64,000 bases of DNA. Source: Larimichthys crocea (taxonomy: Eukaryota > Chordata > Actinopteri > Sciaenidae). Below are positions 24,991 through 34,900 of the stretch, piece by piece (positions within the stretch are counted from its first letter, which is position 1; the number at the start of each line of letters is the position of its first letter). The position numbers were made by a program, and so were the translations under genes. Below the pieces are notes generated by a model. The model saw nothing but the letters and a program-made list of their open reading frames with translations, was not told the DNA's origin and did not search any database. The DNA is taken from NCBI RefSeq assembly GCF_000972845.2, contig NC_040016.1, positions 991,798 through 1,055,797 of the forward strand. Direction: 5' to 3'.

Positions 24991-27592
24991 TAATGGATGC
25001 TATAGACCAAAAAGCAGAGCAGGGATAATCCTTTCTAACCTTCTCTCTGCAGGTTTAAGGATTAGTGGGATGCTGGGAGCTTCCCTTTCCTCCCTCCTCC
25101 CTCCTCTTCTCTCCCTCGGTCTCCCAAATGGCTCGTTCTGTTTCACACTCTCAGTCCTCTGTCCTAATCCAGACTGTGCCAATATCTGTTTAGTGCTCTA
25201 ACTTTGTCTTTCCTCAGACCTCTCTTATTGACTGCCTTTATCCCTCACCTCTGTCCGCCGCGTTTGCTTCTCTTATCTTCCTCTCAGACAGAAAAGCTGC
25301 TAAATATCACAAAGTACCACAGCAGTCTTAAACCAAAGTATTCATAAAGCTTTGAATAATGCATCGGTGTGTAATGAAGGGATTTAAAAAGAGGAGCTGA
25401 ACAAAAGCAAAAGGAGAAAAAGGGAGAGGGTGGGACAACTTACATACAACTCATGCTGCTATTGTCTGATAAATGCTCAACAGGTGACCTTGTGCTAAAT
25501 GCTGAACTTGATATTAAGCATTTTTACATCCACACAGATGTAACAGATCTGCTGCTGTTTGTGAGCGCAGACTTGACAAAATCTAATATTTTTACCAGAA
25601 TTCCTTCATATTGGTAACAGCATGATTTTGAGGGATAACAGATGGTCGGTACATGATGTCACCATATGTAGAGGTCACCATAGTTACTCCCTCCTTGAGT
25701 GGAAAACACACAGTAGACAGCATCTGACATGATGCATTCACTGTCCTATTTGGTAAACAGCCTTCTGGCTTTGTTTAGTGTAAAATTATTTGCCAGATGT
25801 TGAGGTTCATACATATAGTATAGTTATGTATACATATATGTATGAACATGGTGTTTTACCCACAACAGTGCCCTAAGTCCAAACCCAGGACAGGAACAAA
25901 CTAACCAATTATGTGTTGTTAAGAGTCCAGTTCTGGCCACATGTACATGTCTACAGAACAGTTATATGTGCAGATCATGATTCTAATAAATGATTAAATT
26001 ATTTATTTATTCCCTCCGGGTATTTTATTGGCAGGGCAGCTATTCAGGACAGCCACTTGCTGGTTTGTTTTGCCACTCCAATCATAAATAACTTGGATAC
26101 AACTGAACAAATAGCACAAAAATAACAAAATAACTAGGTGAATCTATCACAAGATATTGCTCCACACTGAAATTTTATGGCAGAAATTTCACACTCGTCA
26201 GAAGAGTCCTGACTCACCTGATCTGCTCCGTCCTCAGGTGAAAATTAAGGGCCTGGACGAGAATGTCTTCACTAAACGGCGGCTTATCGTTCTTGCGTTG
26301 GAGGTCGAAGTGGGCAGAGTTAGACAGGGCGTGGACGCCCGTGTCTGTCCTGCTGGAGACTGACAAAGACACCGGGTTAACCGGCCTCAACCGCCTTATT
26401 GCATCCTGTGCACAGAAAGACAAAGAGAACATCAGAGATAAAGAAAACTAAAACTGTGGGTTGTTATATGGAAAAGAAAAAAAAATCTGAAGGAATTAGT
26501 TTTGAAGTCACTCATAGCTTACTATAAATAATCAGTAAAGTAACTTAAAAAAAAGGTATATCAAACAAAGCTGTAAACACCAGCATGGTATGACAAGATA
26601 GTCTGTGATCTTCTTTCCTCTGTTTGTTTTTACAATATATTTTGGGGCATTTTATGTCTTTTATTAGAAATGCAAAATTAGATAGGACAGTAGAGAGTTG
26701 ACAGGAAAATTAAGGGAGAGAGTAACTGGGAATGATGACGATATGAAACAAAAGGTCCTCAGCTGGATGCAATTTGTGGTCGACAGGTCAACTCCCTCCT
26801 TAGAGGATTAAGAAGCAGTGGAGAGGTTTCAGGCATGTTGTTATGAACAGAGGTCACAGAGTACACTAATACTAACACTAATATGTTCCCAATGTGTGCT
26901 TGTGTCCGCCTATCACACTCCTAATTCAAGTCAGTCCTCCGGTTAGTCAACAAAGTATTTGTGTTATTCATCTTACCATGACTGTTATAAATGGGGTGGA
27001 CAAATTAATAGAAACTTTGAGGCCATACAGCTGAATCAACACCTCAACAAAAAACTGAACATTGTAACCTTCACGAAGGCAGGATTTATAGCAGGACTGC
27101 TGGATTAAATTGAGTGCACACACATGTTTAGCTTTTGGTATAGCTGCTACTGCACAACATGCCTGCATGTTTCTACTCGAGCATGCCTCATACGGGGGTC
27201 ACACAGGGTCAAGCATATATCTTGAGGTCACTGTAGGGATAGTGTTAAATCTGATATTGTTATTCGGACTTTATTCTCGTGTTTAGGTGCACTTTGACTG
27301 AACTGACCACTAGTGAATAACAGTAGAACAATAATATTGATAATAATGGTTTATATTTTTTAGTAAAACTTACCTCCAAGTGGTCCTGGACCCCTTTCTT
27401 ATGCAGCTGATGTGGAGGCACTTTCACTGCACCACTGCATAAATACAATTGTCATCAAACAATAAATCAACGTGAAATGTAAGAGTAAAAAGTATCCTGC
27501 AATATAACATACTTGTATCTTGTCCCCATGTATTGGAAAAAGATGAGATAACGTGCCCAGCTGTTCATGGTCTCACCACATGTCCTTGACAT
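16273..27592 (-). CDS. pusl1: tRNA pseudouridine synthase-like 1 (TruA family), complete, 7 exons
   Basis: TruA-family enzymes convert uridine to pseudouridine in tRNA; human PUSL1 is reported to be mainly mitochondrial. Minus-strand CDS exons in transcript order are 27592-27513, 27434-27374, 26405-26218, 22847-22698, 20994-20824, 16806-16752 and 16566-16273 (stop TAA). They total 999 nt, or 332 aa, slightly longer than human (about 303). Phases agree at every junction. The catalytic motif RTDTGVHA is at residues 66-73 with the nucleophile at Asp68. Further TruA signatures are SRTYVYR (129-135), GVHDFSSFR (176-184) and SFLYKQVRRMTG (230-241). The C-terminal tail after about residue 290 is divergent. 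Two in-frame starts exist: 27592 (used here, preceded by an in-frame stop) and 27568, eight codons later. The human N-terminal spacing before the RYL segment favours the upstream one. Introns hold several dispersed repeats. Confidence 0.95.
17970..18510. mobile_element. Probable non-autonomous dispersed repeat ('gctaacatgctaa' type)
   Basis: The segment has the features of a familiar fish repeat. It shows multiple 'gctaacatgct' runs, a 'tgtgccaaatttaatggcaat' phrase repeated in variant form as 'tgtgccaaaatttcatggcaa', and an end near 'aaagtggtggactggacaac'. The two related phrases are about 120 bp apart, which shows internal repetition. No ORF is present. Family assignment is from memory and edges are approximate. 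Confidence 0.5.
20220..20715. mobile_element. Probable MITE-like dispersed repeat
   Basis: Recognisable phrases include 'gagcatttagcagctaaaga', 'atctcaggagttggtggaga' and 'gtctgctggatgtcaaataa', which recur in fish intergenic DNA. A diverged relative of the first phrase occurs at about 4.95 kb in this window. It is non-coding, ends were not defined, and the family name is unknown. Confidence 0.45.
20995..22697 (-). other. pusl1 intron 4, with long polypurine stretch
   Basis: From about 21940 to 22190 the plus strand is very rich in A and G with few interruptions, so the pusl1 pre-mRNA carries a pyrimidine-rich run of about 250 nt far from either splice site. Nothing else in the intron is recognisable. 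Confidence 0.6.
22848..26217 (-). other. pusl1 intron 3, no gene seen
   Basis: This 3.4-kb intron contains short TG/CA tracts (near 24058-24071 and 24359-24377), a longer one at 24956-24989, and a 41-nt imperfect hairpin at 25806-25846. I find no exon or RNA gene. Confidence 0.55.
24956..24989. repeat. (TG)n microsatellite in pusl1 intron 3
   Basis: An uninterrupted TG run, simple repeat only. Confidence 0.93.
26406..27373 (-). other. pusl1 intron 2, possible dispersed-repeat fragment
   Basis: Around 26988-27130 the text 'atggggtggacaaattaata' begins a segment resembling a non-autonomous fish element whose ends carry a 'ggggtggacaaa' motif. I do not see its second terminus clearly, so it may be a fragment. 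The remaining intron shows nothing recognisable. Confidence 0.35.
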
Positions 27593-28239
27593 GTCTTGAC
27601 CATGCTGATGACGTCTACAACAGTGAGGTCACATCCCCGAGGAGCTGCAGGTGCAGTGTTTGAGTCTGTGAACCTTTAGACACCTCTGCTGCAGCACTCA
27701 TGAGGACTGACAGACTACACAGCAGCCGGAGCGTCAACATGAGCCACATTTCCGGGTAGGCGCATGGTTAAATTTGTAGTCCGGAAGAACTACAAATGTA
27801 CCGTCTCACCAACAGCGTCTCAGTTTGTGTATAGAGGGGGCAGGTCGGTGTATCACTTAATTCAGTATATTAACAAGTAACAGCAGCGTGTCAGATTAAC
27901 ACAGGGTGACAGTGATGTAGTGCAGTCCTGTCTGTCCCGTTTTGATGCCGCCACAGCCCACAGAGGGGCGTGTGTGTGTCGTCATCAACAACCATCTGCC
28001 GTGGAAATCACTGAGACCAGAGAGTGTGTGTGAGTGGAGATGAACAACGCCAACATGAGCGACTGGTATTTATCTAAGAATATTAATCTTTGCCTGATAA
28101 AATGAATTTCTCAACAGCCTGCTGTCAGGAAATTGAGATAAAAAAAATACTGTTGTTCAGGGTGACACACTTTAAACAATGTTTATATTGTTCATTCTGT
28201 TCATACCGTCATATTTGCCATATTTTTATACAATTTATA

Positions 28240-28435
28240 TCTTCCAGATTTGCCACTGTCTTTTCTTGGATGTCTTTTAGCCTCTATATATGTTTTACAT
28301 CTTTTACTTATATTTTATATTTGATGTTTATTGCTGTTTGCACCGGGATAAGAGGGAACGCAATTTCAATTCTCTGTATGTCTTGTACATATGGCAGCTA
28401 TGATAATAAAGTTGACTTGAACTTGAATTTCAAAT
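28240..28435 (+). mobile_element. LINE-like 3' tail fragment
   Basis: The end of this segment, 'gataataaagttgacttgaa' followed by a repeated TTGAACTTGAA-type tail, is the style of 3' end seen in L2-like LINEs and their SINE partners in fish. It also contains 'gggaacgcaatttcaattct'. The open frame across it is part of the repeat and not a gene. The 5' limit is uncertain. Confidence 0.45.
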
Positions 28436-28541
28436 ATATATGTTTTTTTTCCAGGCATCAAATAATCGATTTTAACTCGACTTCCCAGACTCACTTTGAA
28501 TTTGTTTTTTAATTTGCTCTTCTGATACACGTGGAAAGAAA

Positions 28542-28587
28542 CACACACACACACACACACAAAACAAAAACAAAAACAAAAAAAACA
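28542..28587. repeat. (CA)n followed by A-rich (CAAAA)n tract
   Basis: A short CA run passes into CAAAAA-like repeats within the acap3 upstream region. Confidence 0.85.
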
Positions 28588-28830
28588 TGTCACACAGATC
28601 TATATTGTTTTCGGTGAGTTTATGTGCCGCTGAAGTTACTTTCATTCTCCCATGATTCCCTCCTGTTCACCAGCGGTGTTACGGCGGGTTGTGTGTGTGT
28701 GACCAGCCTGCGCTCTCCTCCCCTCTTTCAGTCTCCACGGTGCAGCTACGCCTCTCGCCTGTCTGGGCAGCAGTGGCAGCAGTGTAGTAGTAATCTGCCT
28801 GCCGCGCACTCAGCTCGCATTTTGTGTCAC

Positions 28831-28832
<2 letters not shown>

Positions 28833-28876
<44 letters not shown>
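28833..28876. repeat. (GA)n microsatellite in the probable acap3 5' leader
   Basis: A pure GA run lies about 120 nt upstream of the acap3 start codon. Depending on the transcription start it is either promoter DNA or part of the 5' UTR. Length variation here could affect expression. Confidence 0.9.
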
Positions 28877-28881
<5 letters not shown>

Positions 28882-28948
28882 AGACTGCTGCGCGTCAGGG
28901 GATACCAGTCACCATCCGCACGGTTCAAGCGACATCCCGCCGCGGGCA

Positions 28949-28966
28949 ATGACATTGGCAGACTAA
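28949..28966 (+). other. Minimal upstream ORF ahead of acap3
   Basis: An ATG with G at -3 opens a five-codon frame (M-T-L-A-D-stop) that ends 27 nt before the acap3 start codon. If it lies within the transcript it could reduce or regulate initiation. The transcription start is not known. Confidence 0.4.
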
Positions 28967-28993
28967 AGTGGGAATACACGAGAAAACGCAAAA

Positions 28994-31900
28994 ATGACGG
29001 TGGACTTTGAAGAATGTATAAAAGATTCACCCCGATTCAGGTAAGGCTGCTTTTCGCAGGCACATCACAGCGGTGCGCAAAAATGGCACACCTTCTTTTT
29101 TTTTTTTTTTTTTTTTTGACCTGGGCTGAGCGTTTCTGCTCATGCAAAATGAGTGTTGGTATCAACAGTGTCAATGATACAAGATGTGGCGTCTAATGTC
29201 TGATTCGCCCATGTGTCCAACAACAGGATGGCGTTTTTCATTCATTTTTTTGGGGAGGGGATTTTTCATCAAATCTTCAATCACATTCATTTGATTTGTT
29301 TTTTTTTCAATGTCACATTTTATTGGCCATTACAACATTAATTTGCGTTGTGATGCATTTTGCTGAAAGACATGTGATTGTCACATTTTTGAATGTGGGT
29401 TGTGACGTTAGCTCAGTGCATATGAGAGGAGGGACACACTGCCACGCACAGTGAGGATCCATTTTGCTTGAGTGTAAGAATTAGAAGTGATTTTTCAGTC
29501 CTCATGTCATGTTTCATCAACCCTCCTAAGAAACCCATTTAATATGGCCAAGTGAGAGTGTATAAGTGGACCATCCAGTGTGTGTGTGTCTGATGAGTGA
29601 GTGTTGCAGCATGGCATACAGGTTGGGTGCAGCCTTTTCATTTGCTCATAGAGGCGGTCCTGCAGTCACCCAGTGTGTCTCTGTGGTAGGAGACTGTGGA
29701 GGAGATGCCCTTGCAGCAGAAGCAACAGCAGCATTGGCTTGCAAGGAGGCAGAAGGGTGAGAAGTACACACTCTCTCTGCAGGGACAGAGCTCGTATGCC
29801 AGGCACAGATCCAGCTGTTCGGTCCTTTGCCTGCCCGCTGGAGGGTTATAGCCACACTTAGTCCACGTGCCAGTCTGGCTGCACTCCTGTGCTGGCCGAT
29901 GGGAAACTAGAAGAGGAGATTCTAGCAGCATGTAGGCCAGGGATCCCCTGTTAATTATGCCAAGGAGATAGGCTGGTAGTGTCATACATTCAGTGTTTTA
30001 TGGAGACAGAGCAGACTGTTTGTTCTGTTTCTAGACATTTTCTTTCTTTTTGTATCTGTCTCTCAGCATCTGTTGCCTGTTTGCTCTCTGTTCTTTGTGT
30101 TTGTCATTTTGTTGCTTCCCTCTCCCTCTTCCTCTCTCTCAGGCAGAACTTATCTTGTTTATTGAACGTTGCGCAACTAACAGATAGTCTGTGATTTGAG
30201 TGAGAAAGCAGACAGTGGTATGAAAGAAAGAGACTTGAAGGAGACAGTCATTGAATTTGCTGCTTAAATCCCACCTCTGTGATGGATGGCCGAGACAGAA
30301 GGTCACAGGAAGAGACAGAGAAGTGACATACATTCGGATGCTTCCCCTTTTTTTTCTGCCCGGTTCACTTTCCCATGGTCTTATGAAGACTGCTATTTGG
30401 AAAATTCCACAAAGGAAGCTGATGTTTCCTTGAGCTTACAAGCAGTAGGGAAAATCTAATGTTGCATAACACCATGATTGTGATCATGGTGATGAAAAAA
30501 ACTATAATTCTAAAAATCATCAGTGTGTCTGTTACACACATATAGCTGTGATGCTTTCACTTTGTTAATTTGCCATGGATATTCATCATTATCTGCCAAC
30601 TGAGTACATTTCCATGCCTGCCAGTTTTCATATTGGAGTCTTATCCTGGTTTTGATCATATTAGGATTATGTTTATATGGAGCATGACATATATATATAT
30701 ATATATATATATGATATCAACATCTATCTGTGACAGAGGTCAAACATCCACACAATCTGCCATGAACAAACAAATGGCAACGGGTCTATTTTCAGTGTTG
30801 TGTGCCATTTAATTGAAGACATTGCAGAACTTCCCATTATACTGGAATGATTGTCCCAGTTTTCTTTCTCCTCCTTGTTGTGTCATTCAGCATGGAGCGA
30901 GTCGTCCTGTCTGTCGTCCCACACATGGTGCTAAAACAGCTCACACACACACACACCCTCATTTCAAGTCTTAACTTGTACCAGCCCTACATGTGTGTAT
31001 GCACTGCACGATTGGGTGAGCATGAAAGAATTCGGAAGGTATGCCCGAGTATCTGTAACACTCTTCTTGTTCAGTCTCCTCCCTTATATTGTATACTAAA
31101 CTCTCTTTTTTTCTTCTTCTTTGCCCTGCCTTTTATTCAGCCATCACCTGCTGCATTCATTCAATCTATGACAAAGGCTCAGATGAAGCATGTGCACCTG
31201 CCATACAGTAGTTGTTGGTACTGAATGTGTGTAATCTGAGTCCATGGAGGTGTGTTGCACCGGGTCAGTTTATGACTTGTCTACACAGACAGTTCATAGA
31301 TGTTATCATGCTCATGGTTTCATTTTGACGGCAGAACATTAGTGTGGTCAGACAAGTTTTCAACAAGGTCTTTATTAGAAACTAAAACCAATCGACTTGA
31401 CCATAATATATTGATAAGCAGTGTTAGGCCTAGTGTATTGCACTGTGATTGTGTAACACATTAATATTTCATTTTTCACCTGACCTAGTGATCCAAAAGA
31501 GAAGTCTTTTCATTATATATATATATATAGTCCATTCATTGACTATATTGTTATGATATGAGTATTTATAAGCATATGTGGGTGTGAGCTGTTGCCTAGC
31601 AACACTAGCTGCTGCTGTGAGTGAGACAAATGAGAGCTCGGAGAGACAGAAAATGTAGGAATGGAAGAGGTGAGCGTGTGCTTTGAGAAGGCACATAAAC
31701 AAACCTAAATTTACTAAATGAAAGGGTGTCATTGTGACAAAAGTAGGCTTTGTCCTAAAGCATCATACGTACTTTGTATTTTCATGATTTCATGTGAAGT
31801 AAAGGTAATGTTGTTAGTTGGGCAATTAGTAACTTTGGTTCTTGCTGGAGCTGGTGACGTGCCATGTTGAAATTCTTACTTTGCAATAATATCTTAGCTC

Positions 31901-34900
31901 ACTGCAGGTGTGTCGCCACTGCATTAATCCACCTGTCATATGTGAAGTAAGAACAAAATTAAAATACGAAATAAATAAGTGTACGGTAAAGATTACACAG
32001 ATCTGAAGAACTAGCCGCACCTGTCTGCTACTCTTTGTCATTTGTCTTGGTGTCTTTATCCCAAACAGCACCAGGCTGTCTGGACAGGTTGAGTGAATGA
32101 CTCAACAAAGTGACAGCAGGATGTGGTACACAACTTAAAACTGTCTTATATTCTACCAAAATACAACAGGTTTTAAATAAATTGGTGACATTAGTTCAAG
32201 ACTTGTAGAAAAACTGGAGCCTGGTTAAAGATGTTTTTATAATGGATCATTACAAAAAACACACAGGAATAACTTATTATTGTATTGTCTGCCTAAAATC
32301 TTAATTTAAACCAAAACAGGTGGCTGTTATCAGTAAGTAATCATGAGGAGAGACTCATTTCCCATAGAGATAGGATTGTGTTACACTCACCATCGTCATT
32401 TCACTTGAAAGTTGCCAAACCTGCAGTTTACCTCATTGAGATAATCTCTTCACGTTGCTGCATGTCACACCTCTGAGCCAGGAAAGGTTAACAATTGATT
32501 GTTTTACTTTGGAAATCACACGTACATTTAGGTAGATGCGTAAATCTTTTATTTTTTCAATCATATCTGAGCAGCACTGTATTGAAGTTTTTTATATTAA
32601 TGGGGATATTCATGGCTCAGATTCTTTGACTTTTTTCTGGTCTTATCTCTATCTACTGTACCTGTTTGCCTTTGTACTTCCTGTGCTTGTACAATGGTTG
32701 CTAGGGTTACCTGCAGGACTAACAGATGAGAGGTCACAACTTGTCGTTTGATAGCGGCGGCTTTTAAACCCCACACTCTATGGCAAACAAACTACTGTAG
32801 TCGTGTTGACTGAACCCAAGATTATTTTTTCATTACCTTCCTCTGCACTTTCTCTTTAGAAATCCTAGAGGTTACTGCTTGTGCTGCTTTTCCATCCCCA
32901 GTAGGTTGTGTTCATTCGTGTAATCATTAAGTCAACAAAAATATCTAGCCTTGAAGAACAAGGAGTTGTCATACTTTGAAATCAATTCTATTAACAGTCT
33001 GCATTAAAATATATTCCTACATAAAGAAATATGTTAAGAGATATGCTCACTAATGACTCATAGTGAGCTGGATTTGGTAAAAGTTTTAAAGCACTAAAAG
33101 CATGCCTCCATTTATTGGCAGATTAAAGTGCCTTTTGATGCTCTAGATATTTTTCTGGTGCCCTAGTTTCTCTTAACTGTCAGGATATCTATTCCCTACC
33201 TGAGTCATCATTGCCTATAATCCTCCTTTTATTTACACCATCGTTTTGCTTGTCTGAGGTAATGCATTCCTTTTGGTCAGCAGTCTGTGAAATATGTAAA
33301 TATGCACCACGCTGCCTTCTAGCCGGAGGAGAAAAAGTAGCACTGCCGTTGCCAAGGGTGACCAGTCACTTTGGCAGTAATGGCAACTACCTCATCTGCC
33401 TTAGCCAAGGATGGAGGGTGAGGCTCATGTTTGTCCCTTTTAAACGCAACGACAGCGGAGGAAGCATAGTTGTGTTACAGAGCAAATGGAACGGTACACA
33501 TTGACCTTGAAACAGTGCAGATGATTTTACAGTATGGAAAAAAATGCATTAAAGTGCTGAATAAGATTACCTGTAGCCAAAGTAGGCTGACATTGATGTA
33601 CTGCATGTTTGCAAATGCAGTAATGCCTGGAAAGTGTGCCAGAGCAAAGCCACAGAAGTATGACGTGCCAGCTTACAACATTACTCCCAGTGTCCTTGTG
33701 TGCTTGTCTTTCACTTATTTTGGAGAAAACGTCTTTCAGAGCCACCGTGACCCTCTGAACTTCACCAGAAATAGATCCTATCTGCTACATGAAGTCCTTG
33801 GCAAAACGTTTAGAAAGATTCCAGACCACTCACATTAAGTTGCTAATGTCAAGACACTCATTCCCAACCACTCTCCCTAATGTATCCACGTACGCAGGAG
33901 ATGTTCTCTGACAGAAAATAAGACGGCCGTGCTTGCCTGTAATCCCTATCCTCTTACCCTCCATATATGGAGATTCTCTGTCCACATTAAAGCTTTTATC
34001 AGTCCTGTTTTTTGTTACTGTAATGTTGTTACTTTAACAAAATTGCTCTGCTTGAGAATCCTGTCTTCCGTCAGTGTTTACTGGCAAATACCGGAAAACG
34101 ACAAACAAATCTCTCACAATTGACCCTTATCTTGAGGGAGCAAAAGGTTTACCCTTGAAGCTGTAGGAAGGTCAAACTATTTATTCATGCTCGACTTAGC
34201 CCAACACATGGGGAGGGGTTTTATGTAGGTTTAATATCTTTGTAGTGGATCTAAAACATCGGCAGGTTTATGGCCAGATCCTCACTAAACTGCAAATAAT
34301 GTAAATAATTGCTCTAGGCTACATTTTTACCACTGTGAAGTGCATATTCAGTGTATATAATGTAAAATACATATAACCACACACATCTGATTGACATCTC
34401 TTGAATATTTAAATCTATAGAGTGAATTTTAGACCACATCTTTCAACATTATATAGCAATAGTTGAACTGAAATAGCAATACAGTGCTTCATATTTATGT
34501 TAAAAACAGTTGCACTGGTGATAAAATACTTCATCAGATCAGTTACTGCCTCCCCCCTCTCCGGGGAAGCAACCATTTAACCACCAATTGACCTTTTAAA
34601 CTCTCGTAACCTACAAATGTCACAAAAAGACAATGCAGAGCAATGGGGCTCATAAAAATATCTGACACCCCCCCCATCAGTTCACATAAATATTAAAGGT
34701 AGAGGCCTTGATGACTGTGAACTGCAGGAAAACATGTCTTTCATGTCAGAGGCATGAAGAATTGTGGTTACTTCAAAGGAGTAGTGGCAGTGGAGATGTA
34801 CTGTTAGTGGGCAGGAGGATAGGGGTTACTACATTTGGTCCTATTGGCACTCCAGCATCTATGTGTTGTCTACCCTTCTGTATAAAGATCTGTGGTGCTC

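Larger units (their letters stand above)
27593..28993. promoter_or_regulatory. Bidirectional promoter interval of pusl1 (minus) and acap3 (plus)
   Basis: The two genes diverge from this 1.4-kb interval, as human PUSL1 and ACAP3 do. At 27772-27797 an ETS-type CCGGAA core is framed by ATTTGTAGT and ACTACAAAT, an exact 9-bp inverted repeat whose arms contain the ACTACAA half of the ZNF143-type motif. A second ETS-like TTTCCGGG is at about 27749-27756. The centre (about 28240-28435) carries a LINE-like 3' tail. The acap3-proximal part (28700-28990) is GC-rich with CpGs. Two separate start regions, one near 27.7 kb and one near 28.8 kb, are therefore possible. Confidence 0.6.

Noticed and set aside
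28090..28512. 140-codon open frame between pusl1 and acap3
   Set aside because: Its 3' half coincides with a LINE-like tail, and the predicted protein is hydrophobic low-complexity without family resemblance.
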